A DNA stretch of 64,000 bases from Montifringilla adamsi (taxonomy: Eukaryota > Chordata > Aves > Passeriformes > Passeridae), in the NCBI GenBank assembly GCA_017590115.1, contig JAGGNK010013670.1:1609343-1673342 (forward strand), written 5' to 3'. The notes beneath the pieces are model-generated. The model was not told where the DNA came from. It was given only the letters and a program-made list of their open reading frames with translations, and searched no databases. Position numbers and translations under genes: made by a program. This document shows, piece after piece, positions 49,531-62,052 of the stretch (positions are counted from its first letter, which is position 1; every line of letters starts with the position of its first letter).

Positions 49531-52500
49531 AAGTGCCTCCCTTCCTCCCCACTTCTCACTGCTACTGAAGACACACAAAGAAAGCAGACAAAGCCCATCC
49601 CTGCTCCTACTCCTTAAAATATATATATGTATTTTTAGAGGCTTGGCCATGAAAAAGGTGGGGCTGGCATGTGCTAAGCTTAAGGTCAAGGCTAAAATCT
49701 CTTTTAGTGGCAGGAAAGGTCACATGAAATCCACTGGGTAGTTACAATTTCCATTTATAAAAGGAAAATAGAAAAGCAACAACCTTATCTTGGGGACTTA
49801 ATACATGTCTTGGCTTATTACTGTTTTCAAAGGGCCTTTTGCACAAATCTGATTTGCACTGGTGCAATAAAGATTCATTACACTTTTACACAGCAGACTT
49901 TGCATTTCTGCTCAGGATTTAATTATGAAAAACAGAACCCATCCCATAAACAGATGCTAATCACAGTAGGAAAGTACTTTCATTTGAGTAACAAGGTAGC
50001 TCAGAAAGTTTGCTTGGAAATTTGCTGTATCAGCAAGAAGAGCTATTAGGGAGGAGAAAAGGGAGGGAAGAAGTGATTCCATCCTTCTCAGAGCCAGCAT
50101 CTCCTCACTGGGATCTCAGGGAGCTGCTGTTGATGGAAACAAGAGCAGTTCCATGTGGCAGCAAGGTCCCTCTCCACACCTGAAGAAGAACCTTGTCTGC
50201 AGCTGCTTCTTGAGATTCCAGCACTGGCTCCTCCACCCAAACCCTCAAATTCCAGTCTTTGAGAACTCTGGGATTCAGGAGGAATCCTTCCTTTTGGTCT
50301 CCAGTACAGCAAACTGTGCAGCTGCTGTTGAGGACTGTTCTCTACATCCAAGCACACACACCATGGCTCTGACAGGGGCTTTGTAAAGCAGTGTCATCCA
50401 CCACACTGGCATTTTACAGAGCTGGGGAATCTTCACAGTGAGATTGCTGCCAGGGCACTTCCAGCCCTTGAAATCCAAGGTGCTGGGTTTTACTTTTTTA
50501 AAATACCTTTTGAGCTGCTGATACCACAGTGCAAGTGTGATTCCAGTGGATGGATATTACACAAATTGTGCCTGTTAAGTGCAATACAGGGTAGATACTC
50601 TGGTGAGACAAGCTGTGAGCAAAGCAATGCCACTTGCACAGAGAATGCTATCCACAGAAATTCTAAAATAGTTCAGTTATCACAAATAAGTCACGTAGTA
50701 GTTCCTTGAGTCTGATGTCACAATCAGAAAAACATGGATTTTGCTAATTTTGCACAAATTGGTGTTTAAATACACATTACAAAGTTAAATCCATGGTGCA
50801 ATAACCAAGTAGATGAAAAATACAACTGCTTCTAACACTTGTCAGTCAATGGCAGCACCAGTTTACTTAAAGCAATATATATAATAATAATACATCAATA
50901 TAATATACAACATATACATATAGTACATATATATATGGTGTAGTAATAATAATATATCTATATAATAGAATAATTATTATATTAATATTATTTATCTAAA
51001 GTAATATATCCAGTGTTTTCCGAGAAGTCACAGCCCAGGGTCCCCTGGTCACTGACCAGCCCTTTCTAAGCAACTAAAACCATGTGAATGACAATATTGT
51101 GTAATCAAGGCCACACTTGGGCCAGACAAGTCTTCCTGTGCCTCTTCAAACTCACAGACTACAGCTCTCTCTGTGACATAACACAATGCAACAAACCTTG
51201 TGTGCACCATCTTGAAGGAACAATGCCTTTACTAATGACATTTTAATGAGGAAATGCATAGGATAATTACTCTGTCTTCTAACTTATCTAAAAAAATCCT
51301 GCACCCAGGAAATGCAGTGTTGAAGGGCATTTTTCTGGAGTTTTGCTTTCTCTGCTTGCTCTGAGCTGGGGTTTTGTCCTCATTTTTGGTGGAGCAGGCA
51401 AGACTAAGCAGGAGTGCCACAGAAATGGTTTCAGCTAAGAGGAAAAGATGACTCTTGAATAAGATCACATCTTCCTTTTTTATTCTGTGTAAGTTTTTTT
51501 CTTAATTCGCAACTGGTATTTTAAGGAAGAGACACATAAAGTACTTATCTATTATTAGAGGAGTTGAGCAATATAATATGATCCTGTTTATGCCCTAACA
51601 GCAACGAGTGATGGACTGGTTTGCCACAGACACCATTTTATTACTGCAGGGCCACATGTGCTGGGAGCTGCAGTGACCTTACACTCAGAGGTTCCCATCT
51701 TATTTTCTGCTGCTAAGTGTTGCTTTTTTTCCATTTCTGGAGGGGAAGAAGGTCACTTCTCACTATTACTGTTCCATTAACTTACACTGCAGCACACCCA
51801 TTCTTAATCCAATAGCACCTTACACTGTGCCTTTTAACTCAATAATGCATTATTTCCTGAAGTCTTGCCTACACTGACCAAATTAATACCTGAGGTTCTG
51901 CAGTCATCAAGAGCAGAGCAGAGAAGACATTTAGTGAGAGTACTGAGGGGCTTAGGCACTGTCAGAAATCTCTCTTCCTTTCACCTTTGCAGCTGTTTAC
52001 AGTGAGTGATGGGGTCCCCACACATCTGCAGATCTGCTCTGGACCTGCATTCTCACTCTCAGACCAAACTTGCCATTTTTCATGACTTACTGAATAATGC
52101 TGATGCCTTACAACATTTCTTAACATACATCAGAAAAAACAAAACTTGCATTTTAGCAATGCTGCATTTTATTAATATCACTCTTGGGTCAAGGTGTTGT
52201 TTGGAGCCAATGGGAATATGTGGGAATAGAGGGTATCCTTGTCACACACACTGCTGGGAGTGCTGGGGCTCACTGTGGGACAACTTTTACTTCATTAAAC
52301 AGTGGCTTTGCTCACCTGAAGGAAGAGACACAGCCCTTACCTGTGATTCATGTACCACTGGAGCCCCTCAGTAACACTGTCAATATGATTTTATCTGGCA
52401 ATTGGTCTAGGTGCCAAAAGTGGCTCTGGTTCAACTTGTTCTGCCATTTCTAATTTATCTTCTTTAATAAATAAATAAACAAATAAGCAGGGATGTTTTA

Positions 52501-52600
52501 TTTAAGAATCTGATTCTAGACATATCAATGCATTAACATGCATCCCTGCAGATTCAGCCTTTTCTGATTGAATTCTGGATCATTTTTACTCAGCGAATGG
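49531..52600. other. Non-coding DNA around an AT-rich tract
   Basis: Apart from the low-complexity tract at 50870-51005, no repeat or gene was recognised. A minus-strand donor-like CAG|GTGAGC near 52314 is isolated. Confidence 0.5.
50870..51005. repeat. AT-rich low-complexity tract
   Basis: About 135 bases of TA, ATA and TAAT units with almost no G or C (ATATATAATAATAATACATC, TTATTATATTAATATTATTT). It may unwind easily; there is no other signal. Confidence 0.9.
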
Positions 52601-52779
52601 AATAGGAAAAGTCCAGGATGCCAAGAGAATAATATACTACAAGCTGGTGTTATGATGACATGCTTCAAATAATCCCCTGCCAAAACAAAATTTAATTATA
52701 GCCATTGTTTGTATTATTCAAACGACTATTGACAGTAAATCTATCCAGCATGACGTTTCCTCTTTGTATTCATTGCAGC

Positions 52780-52961
52780 CTTTAGACTGGAAGAGGAAAA
52801 AAAAGAAAACTAAGGAAAAGAAAATGTTCTCCCCCCGTACTCCTTCCCTGGTATCAGGCTACACGAGGCCACTGAAGCCAGTTGATTTCCCAAGTCCAAT
52901 TATTTTGCAGTACACAATCCTCCAGAAGAGCCCAGCTCACCTGGGGACCCGGGCTGCCTAA
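52780..52961 (+). CDS. Candidate exon after a strong splice acceptor
   Basis: A textbook acceptor, TTTCCTCTTTGTATTCATTGCAG, ends at 52779, with possible branch-point adenines in the preceding 30 bases. From it the frame starting CCT TTA GAC stays open for 60 codons to TAA at 52962-52964. It begins PLDWKRKKKKTKEKKMFSPR, a strongly basic block, and continues as a proline-rich tail. Another frame gives the short end FRLEEEKKEN and then a stop. No donor of good quality follows, so it would have to be a terminal exon, yet no AATAAA lies close downstream. The preceding 150 bases are AT-rich and look conserved in character. The acceptor is seen; the exon is inferred. Confidence 0.22.
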
Positions 52962-53024
52962 ACACGCCGCGCTTAATGGAGTCCCTCAAGTTGTCTCCAT
53001 TTCATTGCTTCTAACTAATAGGCT

Positions 53025-53049
53025 GTGATATTTTTTTTCCCCAAACAGA
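53025..53049 (+). promoter_or_regulatory. Possible splice acceptor
   Basis: A T/C run of about 15 bases ends in AAACAG at 53049, and the downstream frame starting ACC ACA GCT is open into the 53.2 kb minisatellite. It is a good match to an acceptor, but nothing else marks an exon and the following open frame is partly produced by the repeat. Confidence 0.15.
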
Positions 53050-53180
53050 CCACAGCTCTTCCCACTCCTCTCTCCCATCCTCCACGCAAAATCCAAGTGG
53101 CTAACGAGGCATTAGGAGACCCCCTCCACTGCGAGCCTTCACTACCACCTACTGACTGCTGGGCTGAGCACCACGGCGCG

Positions 53181-53475
53181 CTCACCTGGGGGCTCCTCCT
53201 GGGCTTTCCTTCATCTCCTGCTCACCTGGAGGCTCCTCCCGGGCCTTCCTTCACCTCCTGCTCACCTGGGGGCTCCTCCCAGGCATTCATTCATCTCCTG
53301 CTCACCTGAGGGCTTCTCCTGCACCTCCTGGGCTTCTCCTTCCCCTCCTGCTCACATGGGGGCTCCTCCCAGAGGCTCTCCCTTCACCTCCTGCTCACCT
53401 GTGCAGTTCCTCCCGCACCTCCTGGGCTTCTCCTTCCCCTCCTGCTCACCTGCGGGCTCCTCCCTCACCTCCCAG
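53181..53475. repeat. Minisatellite with CTCACCTG units of 40-51 bases
   Basis: Seven units start at 53181, 53221, 53261, 53301, 53351, 53394 and 53445, each with CTCACCTG or a one-base variant, followed by GGGGGCTCCTCC-like sequence and ending CACCTCCTG or CCCCTCCTG. Spacings are 40, 40, 40, 50, 43 and 51 bases. On the minus strand most units carry CAGGTGAG, a splice-donor match. Confidence 0.95.
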
Positions 53476-53545
53476 CCCTCTCAGGTGCCCTCCTGTGCAG
53501 GCCCATGAGCCTGCTGGGGAGAGAGCAGCAGCACTGCCCTGGAGA

Positions 53546-54050
53546 GATGTACTGTAGGCTCTGGGCACCCCTCAGAGCTCAGAATGAGAAAAGAAACTTC
53601 CCCCCACAGTGCCCTGCAGCACGATGTTAATTTGTCCCAGTTCTCCCCATTGGCCCGTTGGCCTTCCCTGCCCCTTTTTCCCCTATATGTGCATGTTCTA
53701 GAGAGTTCTCCCCTCCCTGTGTTCCCATTGATGGTGTTACATCACCCTGGCATTCCCTATTGGTCCCTTCCCTGTATTTATATCCTGGACCCTCCCTAGT
53801 CTGTGTCTTTGGGCCTGGACCCCTTCAGTGTTTGACTCCAATGAACTCTCTTTGGAACTCCATGCCTGGACCCTCCCATGTCTTCACTGCTGAGTTGCTT
53901 CGTGTGTTTGTCTGTCTCTTTCTCTGTGTGTCTGTCTGTCTGTGTGTGTGCTGTGCTCTCATGGCTCCCACCCCTTGGCACAAGAGACTCTCAGGGAAGG
54001 TTGCCCCAACCACCACCATGGACCACAACACCCTCCCAGCTTCATCTTTC
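53546..54050 (+). mobile_element. Solo LTR, plus strand, altered poly(A) signal
   Basis: It begins TGTACTGTAGGCTCTGGGCA at 53546, has CCCCTATATGTGCATGTTC and a TATTTATAT box near 53774, then CTTTGGGCCTGGACCCC. Where the family would have AATAAA there is AATGAA at 53840-53845. The U5 part contains an expanded TCTG/TG microsatellite (53905-53950) and ends near the CACCCTCCCAGCTTCA segment. The change in the poly(A) hexamer and the internal microsatellite indicate an old, inactive copy. No coding part of a provirus is present. Confidence 0.68.
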
Positions 54051-54697
54051 ATCACAACAACATAAAATGGAATTAAAAACACAATCTTGTAGCTATGCCT
54101 GCTGGCGTGAATGCTACTAGATCTCTTCAAGGCTTAACAAGTGTTCTTTCTTAATGTGTCAATGATTTTAATGATTTTTGTATAATATGATCCATTTTTT
54201 CCTTATTTTCAGTCCCAACCTGTTATTTCTATGCATGTGCAACAGGCCAGGTCTCCAGCAAAAAAAGAAAACTGCTGCTTCAGAAAAGACACTTGTGTGA
54301 ATTGTTCATCAAAACATGATCTTCTGCCTCCCTTTTTCTCCTAAATCCTATTGCTTTTGGGTTTCTGTATCACCTCCCTTTCAGTGCCTGTCTCAGACAG
54401 CCAAAGTCCAGTTATCAAGCACCCATTCTCTAAATAAAAACATTAAATGGTACACGAAAAGTGCCAATGTTTGCAGGTGATGAGGTTCAAAAGTAGGAGG
54501 ATTTTGAGGTGAATTTTACTGTCATATTTATAAAGCCCCACACAGCTGCTGGGGACAAGGTACTGCTCACGGAGGAGTCCCAGGCAGGGCTGGTCTGAGC
54601 TGCCTTTGTCATCTGGCACTGGAAGGCAGCTTTACTCCAGCTGGGGCAGCCTGCAGTGGCAGATCTCTTACAGGCATCCACAGAAAGCAAACCATAA

Positions 54698-54843
54698 TCT
54701 TTTTTTGGTTGGTTGGTTTTTTCTTGGTTTTGGTTTTTTGTTTGTTTGTTTTGGCTTTTTGGTTGGTTGGTTGCTTGGTTGTGGTTTCTTTTGGTTTGGT
54801 TTTTTGTTTTTTTTTAAATTTGTTTGTTTGTTTTTTGGTTTTC
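54698..54843. repeat. GT-rich low-complexity tract
   Basis: Interleaved TTGG, TTTG and T-run units (GGTTGGTTGGTTTTTTC, TTTGTTTGTTTG) over about 145 bases. On the minus strand it is AACC/AAAC. It generates a Phe/Gly/Leu-rich and a Lys/Thr/Gln-rich spurious ORF. Confidence 0.9.
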
Positions 54844-57179
54844 CCTCCTAAAATGCTATTCTGAAGTTTCTGGAATGTAAAATGATAAAGCGAGGGAAAA
54901 AAACCTTCAGACCCCTTCACAGGGAAGGGCTGACCCTCTGCAGAGCCCAAGGCTGGTGACAGACCCTGGGGGACAGGAGGTGGCACAGCCTGGCCTGGGC
55001 GAGCCAGGGGAGCTGTGGAGTCCTGGGAGGATGAAACCCTGAGAAGCCTGCTCTGATCTCAGAGCTTGGGCAGGGGCTGGACTGAGGTCTGCCAGTAATG
55101 GATCCTTTGCTTCTTTTCTGCCAAGGTCGGGATTAAATTACGAGACAGAATTTCTTGTTGGGACCCAGGTGTTATCAGTTCTTATCTCTGTCACAGTCTC
55201 ACAAACCCTGAGTTCTACAGCACTTCATTCAAACAAACTGAAAATGGAGCCCTGTATCTCCCTCTTGACAAGGCCTTTTAAGGATAAACTGTCCAATTAA
55301 GAAATGACACCGAAATTATTTTCACTTTTAACCCAATAACCAGTCACCTGTGGCCCTCAGTGAGGACTTTTTTATCCAATTACACAAAACCACCCAAACC
55401 CATGGAGAAGAAGGTGAAGAAGAAGCACCAGCCTCTGCCCTTAAACCTCCATCATGCTTTATATATATTACTACATTCTAAAACCTTAAACTGTAAGTTT
55501 TCTACCCTGTGGTATCACGCACTTCTATTCAAACTCCACACCCACAATCCCAGTTCTATCAATCCATTTTGGAAGCCTTCTCCATGGCCTTAGGTCAAAT
55601 GCAGTGCTCTCTTGGGGGTCAGTGCCTGCCGGCACAGAAAGGCTAAAATTCTCAGCAAACAGCGTTCCAGCATGCCTGGAGTCCCTTCAGCCTGAATTAT
55701 TCTATGATTCCCCCATTCCTTACAGCAGCAGACGGGAACTGCACTGATGGTTCTGAGAAACAACAACTGAGGGCATGCCAAGGCTCCTCAGAGGGGGTGA
55801 AAGGGCTGGATGGGCACAAAAGGCTCCAGGGCACAGCCAGCCCTGTTAGGGAGGGCTTCGATTCTGCAAAATCAGAGAGAAGGAACCTCTCTGGAAACTG
55901 CAGGTCTGAGGGAAGAGAAAGGCAAAAGCCTGCTCCTCCTGTGCCCTGCAGTTTTCAGGGCCACCGTGCCCTGGTCCCACAGCAGAGGGACACAAACTCC
56001 AGGTCCCTGAGGAGCTCTCTCATCACTGGTGCTGCCTGGCAGCTGCCTCCGTGCTCTGCTGCACCACAGCTCTGCAAGACTTTTTGAGAAGCATTTAAAA
56101 AGAAAGTAAGGAATATTTTATGGTTAGGCTGTGATGGTTTAAGGTATTTTTTTATTCTTTTTTTTTCCATTGGATTACATAATTTTTTAAAGTAACAATA
56201 AATAAGTACAGAGAATCACACTTCTTTATGACAAGCAGAAATCCCATCCGGGGTCACTACTCATCTGACTGTCTAGTAAAAGTTCTAGCTTAATAATGTG
56301 TTGTGAAGAGGAAGTGAAACACTTCCATTTCCTATTTTAAATCCATTTAAAATGCTTAAAATCATCAGGACTGTATCAGGTGAGAGCTGTGTACACAAGA
56401 TATGAGCAAATAAACAACGTTTTGGGAATGAAAGAACCCAAAGTGAAGCAATAAAGAAAACTAAACCACCAATGCATTAATTCAACATAGGAGAGTGGTT
56501 TCCTATGGTTTTCTCCTCAGTGAAAGACAGAATTCAGCAGAGGGAGGGATGATGTTGAGCTGGAGGTAACAGGAGGTCTCACAGCTCTCAGTGCCCCAGA
56601 CACCTTCACTAGTGGGTGTCTTCCTACAATAAAAAAATGTAATATCTCATTTTATGCAGCCTGGGCTATGTAAACTGTCTGGACACAGTAGTTATCTTTC
56701 CTAAACAGCACTGAATACAGGAGGACCTTAGTTTTCTTCAGATCTTAAAGAATACGAGTGAGGATGAGGGGTGGGAAATTGGGCCCATCCCCTCCCTGCT
56801 GGAGGCAGCGTGACAGGGGAGGAGGGGCTGAAGGGCAGCAGAGCTGGCTGGGTCTCCTTTTTGCTGACTGAAGAGCAGGATCTCAGCAGATAATGTTCAG
56901 CACCCATTCAGTCTATTTCAGTTGTTTGGAAAGGTCTGGGGCTAAAAAAGGCATCCTAAAACAAACCAAAGCAAAACCACCTTGGACAACTCTTCTTTTA
57001 CTTTCTTTTTTTAAACTTTCTTATGTCTGTGTGGGACAACTTTCTACCATCCTCAAAAGACTCTCAAATGTCTGTTAAAAAAGAGGACCAGGCCTACAAC
57101 CTTTATAACAAAAATATAAATAAATGCTGAGTTCTTAACACTATCCAATGTACAGCCATGGGAACATGCAGAGAATACG
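54844..57179. other. Non-coding DNA with one short CR1 end
   Basis: No gene recognised. A 127-codon plus-strand ORF at 55704-56087 starts at the end of the probable CR1 piece and has no domain. Confidence 0.5.
55640..55714 (+). repeat. Probable short CR1 3' end
   Basis: The terminal segment GGAGTCCCTTCAGCCTGAAT followed by TATTCTATGATTC has the form of a CR1 3' end on the plus strand. The upstream part is too diverged to bound safely. Confidence 0.5.
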
Positions 57180-57445
57180 AACAGAATCATAGCATCAAGC
57201 AATGGTTTGGATTGGAAAGAACCTAAAAGCCCATCCAGTGCCACCCCTGCCATGGCAGGGACACCTTCCACTGTCCCAGGCTGCTCCCAGCCCCAGTGTC
57301 CAGCCTGGCCTTGGGCACTGCCAGGGATCCAGGGGCAGCCACAGCTGCTCTGGGCACCCTGTGCCAGGGCCTGCCCACCCTTACAGGGAATAATTTTTTC
57401 CTAATATCTAATCTAAACCTACTCTTTTTCAGTTTAAAGCCAGAT
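57180..57445 (-). repeat. CR1 LINE 3' end, well preserved
   Basis: From ACAGAATCATAGCATCAAGC it runs through GCCACCCCTGCCATGGCAGG, the CCTTCCACTGTCCCAGG block, CTGGCCTTGGGCACTGCC, CCTGTGCCAGGGC and ATCTAATCTAAACCTAC to AGTTTAAAGCC. About 265 bases of the 3' end are contiguous, making it the best reference in this window for the interrupted copy at 40.2 kb. Confidence 0.92.
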
Positions 57446-60400
57446 GAGCTTTTGTCCAAAAAAAATTCCTGTCCCCAAGGTGAAAGAGCTTGGTTATTAA
57501 GGTTTTACCTACTGCACACATAAAACTCCCATCATCATGGCAATTTTGAAAAAAATATTTGCTTAATGCCCTCATAGGAGTTAAGGATGCTCTCTGCTCA
57601 ACATACTGAATTTCTGAACAATGGCCATAATGACAGAAAATACTTCCGTGAAATCTGAATATTTTAGTTTCCACAGCCTGGTAAAACCAGCAGAATTCTT
57701 TAATTTCTAGGTGTGGCCACATAAGCAAATACTGGGCTCTTCAAAAACTACCCACAAACTTAATTTTTAGGTGCCAAGCCTTTGTCACAAACCAGAACCC
57801 TCAGTCTTAAATTTGGTATTTTGGGCAATTTTCTTAAAACTGAGATGTCCTGTATCACTAATCTCATCAGAAATTCTCTGCCAGACACATGGAACACACT
57901 GTGAGTGCTCCAGGCTCCACATATAAACAACTGAGTGATCAGCAACGATTTTGGAACAAAGCCTTGGCTCTCTCATGGCCCTACAGAGGTGATTAGTGCT
58001 TCTCTCCTTCTGCCAGGCTCTGGTAACATCACTTTTATCTGTTTGTCTTTCAGATTTTGCCTTTTTAAGCTGGGGCTGATGTTGAGGGACATCTATTACT
58101 GGGTTTCTCTGAATAATCTGTGCAGGTACAATTCTTGGGTGAAAGATGGAAACTCCTAAAAGCAGCATGAGTGCTTCAGATTTTGGTTTAGTTTGGTTTG
58201 ATTTTTGTTTTTTTTTGGTAAGAAGCTTCTTCTTTAGAGCACCTAACACAACACTGCCTGCATCCATTGCACCTCCCCCAGACAGGGTCCATCTGCCTGA
58301 GGAAAAGGGGCTGTGCTGTCCAAGTGTGACAGCACAACATCCAGATGGAAAAGCCCTCCAACCAGAGATGCCTTCAGGGCTCGCAGTCACTCCTGAGTTC
58401 CTGTACTTTGTTACTTGGAGCACGACACGATAGTAAGGTTTAATCACACTTGACATTTAGCTTGAGGTACAGTAAGTACACCTAAATCACTGCTTTGGCC
58501 AAAAGTGGCTTTGATGTTCCCATGGGAGACAGTTATTGCTGCCTTCAAAGGTTAAACCCTGACTAAACTCCAGAGGTGGAATGACAGGAGCTCAGGGATG
58601 AGGCGGGAAAGCCTCTCCAGTGATCACCTACATGAACAGAATTTCTTCCACGCAACCTATCATGACTGTAATAGTAACTTGCAAATATATCCTCTATTTG
58701 AAAAGATTTCTCAGAGAAGGGAGAGCTTTCCTGCTTTGCAGACACCAGTGTTACTGTGTTATTGCAGAGCACATATTAAAATGCATTAAGACATAACTAG
58801 GGTTGTCTCCATGTTATGCTGCTATTCTTAAGCTGTTATGTTACTAAGCCACATTGGCATCTTTCAACTTTCCTTTGATGTTCTCTCTATTATCTTTTTA
58901 TAGCATAATCACACATTTTGCTATGTCGAAGATCAAAGGGAAGCTGGAGCTTCTAAGGCTAAGCCTGGATATGGGGCCTGTAACTAACTGAATTCATTAT
59001 ATTTAATAATATTCTCTAAGGAATGGCAGGGTGAAGTCATATGAAATAATAAACAGGAAGGTAAATAGTGAAATACTACTGGAGTAAGTTTAATGACAGT
59101 TTTGTTTTATGCTTCTCTTAAGTTCCTGCACCAACCCTGGCACCCTGCACTACAGGAGTGATGAGACTCACTGACACTCAGGCCCTGCCACCTGTCTGAG
59201 ACAGCTCTTAATACTCCAAATTCTTCAGTTTAACAGCTCTCTCACCTAAAATTATACCTTTTTTAATAGACAGCGATACTCTTACAGAGATTGTTTTGAA
59301 CAAATGCTCAGCACTTGATAAACAAATTGAGGCACTTAAAAACATTCTCAAAGTAGACAGGTGTAAATAAGAAAACAGGTCTTTATAAAGAACTGAATTC
59401 CTTTAGGCACCCTGGAACTCCTATGTCAAAAATACTCATCTTCTGGCAGGCTTGGTAAGATTAAAATTAGTTCTAGCTGGCGTCACCAGAAAGCTGTAAC
59501 ACACAGCTGAATGACAGTCAAAAAGGTGTAAAATTCTCTTCTATTTTAGAGAGGACAAAGAAATGTATTATAACTTGGTCCTTGTAGCTGAATGCTTACT
59601 GATGAGTGAAAGTGCAACCATATTAATTACCTAAGCACTGGCTTTCAGCTAACAGCCCTGAATTGCACAGCCAGGTGTCATCAAGGGCTTGCTGTTCACA
59701 CTTACAAACTGGAAGTTAATCTGAATAAATTTGTGAAATGTGTTAATTGAACAGTGCTGCAAAACCCTGTGCAGACACAACTGCTAAGGACAGCAGCTCT
59801 CCTCTGGCTAGAGATTTCTTGGGGTGTCACCCAAGCAGGGTGAGGAGTTACTCACTCCTGAAGTGCAGCTTGATACAGCTGCTCCCACTGGCCTTTTCCA
59901 GAGGGAAATGGAACAGCTCAGGGCTCCTCACCTTCCCAGCAGCCTAAGGGAACTTGTCTGCCTCCCCACAGAGAGGGGCTGCAAGCTCTGCTCCCAAATC
60001 TTTCAATTCAGCAACAGGGCCAAGAGAGGGAGGGGTGGGAGAAGCAGCTCTTCCAGGGCCTGTCAAAAAGTAAGAAGTATAGAGAAATTAGGAAATGGCT
60101 GTTCCCTGTTTCTGCAGGTTCCTGGACTATAGCACCAATGGAAGTGTCACCAAGGGGAGACCTGAGACATAAAAATGGGTAAGAAATGGTTTCTCTTGAA
60201 CCTGAAACAACCTGGAATGGCTCCATGGGTGGCAACTGCCAGCTGGGAATAGGTAATTTCTTAAATGATCCCAACTACGCTGCAAGACAATACCTGACTA
60301 ACATGAAAGCTATTTAGGATGTAAACACAACTGAATTAACACTGTTCTAAACTTAAGTAAGGAGCTTAATATGGCTTTTCAGCCCACTTCTGTGTAAATC

Positions 60401-62010
60401 ACACTTCTCAGCATAACTTCCTAAGAGTCTTCTTACAGCCAAGCCCTCACCTGAAAATAACTGTGCCCTTTCTCCACTGACATTTCACAGAGCAGAAATC
60501 ACCTTCACATTGCTCAGGCAACACCCACACTTGCAGCAGGAGGGCAAACAGGGCTCTGCCTGTCAGAGACACCCAGGTTATGGCAGCAGCAGCTGCAGAG
60601 CACACTGCACTGGAGGAGTGGGAAATCCAGGTGGAACTCAGCCAGGACCAAGGAGATAACCACTGGCTACTCAGCTCTAACAACCAAAAGCCATCAGGCA
60701 ATCCAGTGCAATCCAGCATCTGAGAGATGTCACCTGCAGGAAATGCTTTGTGCTGATCTCTACCTCTGTGTAACTGAAATTCTTCGTAATTACCGGAGAG
60801 AGGATTAAAAGCTCCTGGAACTTTGGTGCTATTCTGTTTGCCTGAATTTTCTTCTGAAGCCCCATAACCAATTACAAAGACTCTACTGACCTAGCTTTTA
60901 GAAAATGCAGCCTAATGGGAGAGGCAAAAAGAAGTTTGCTTTTTCTTTTATTCCATCCATTACCCAAGATCCATCCACATCTCATGTGGATATGACACAC
61001 GCAACTTTTTCCTTGAGTTTTCTTGAGAAAGCCCTTGAGTGCCTTCTAATACCCCAACACACTGCACACACTTGGTCCTGTCTCAAAGCTTTTCAGGTTC
61101 AGCTGAATCCACAAAGAATAACCAAGAAATCAGCTGAATACCCCCAATGGTGAAACCCCTCTCACCCAGGGCTACTCTGGCTTGGACACAAAACCATCAA
61201 AATCCAGGAAACCACACACTCTGAGGGGTGGGCTTGGCCACTCTGAATCCTGTCCCAAGTGTTGGGATGCTCAGAAAACATGAGAAACCCAAAAGGAGAA
61301 GGAGCTGAGGGTTCAGACCTGCCTGGCACTGGTGCCAAACATGCCAACCCTTCTCCCAGCTTCCCTGTTTACTGCAATACAAACAGGGGATCCAGGGAGT
61401 TTATTTTTAGAGTGCTGTTCAATTAATCTTGGTTTCCTTGATAGACAACAGAGAACTAGTCTTGCAGCTCTGCATTAAGCATGTTCATTTTTTATCTCTA
61501 TTTATTGTACAATAATTTAACTTTATTGAAGTGAGGGTTTAAGTCCCCAAGGCAGATTGAAGTGCTGAGCCTGGGTATTCCAGTGCAACAACAGTCCTTG
61601 TGCCTGTATTAGTGCCAGACTTCCCTGAAACTCTAACTTTCAACATAGCAGCTCTTTTCCAGAGTGTAAAATTTCAGTGTTTAAAGTTATACTTTTTGAA
61701 GAGTGCAAAACATACAATTTTCCACAGAATACCTGTTTCTCTTTAAACATTCACTGTTACTTTAAGGATTTCTCAGCATTTTTATTTATTTTGTGAAAAG
61801 GGTTCCCAAACAATTCTCTCTGTGTGATAAAATCTACTTGATGGGACTGACAGCTGGTACGAAGCATCTCTAGGGAATATTCCAAACTGCCATTACACTT
61901 CATCTATGAGCCAGTCAAGAGACAGAATTTAATTAATTATTTTCTATCCAGAAATATATATAACATTTGTAAAGCCCAAATGCAAATGGCTGTGTAAGAA
62001 GATCATTACC
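57446..62010. other. Non-coding DNA containing the longest ORF
   Basis: The minus-strand ORF at 57785-58456 (223 codons) is the longest in the window. It is Lys/Ser/Gln-rich with no recognised domain and includes a Lys run from an A-rich stretch. The rest is AT-rich with only short ORFs and no recognised repeat. Confidence 0.45.
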
Positions 62011-62052
62011 TCAATACCAAAATTAGTATTTTCAATACCAAAATTAGTATTT
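62011..62052. repeat. Perfect 21-base tandem duplication
   Basis: The unit at 62011-62031 (starting TCAATACCAAAATTAG) is repeated exactly at 62032-62052. The unit is itself an imperfect palindrome (AATAC...GTATT). Confidence 0.95.

Noticed and set aside
53181..53475. CRISPR-like array
   Set aside because: The sequence between CTCACCTG anchors is itself repeated rather than unique, so this is a minisatellite.
54606..54986. ORFs rich in Phe/Gly/Leu (plus) and Lys/Thr/Gln (minus)
   Set aside because: They are translations of the GT-rich low-complexity tract.
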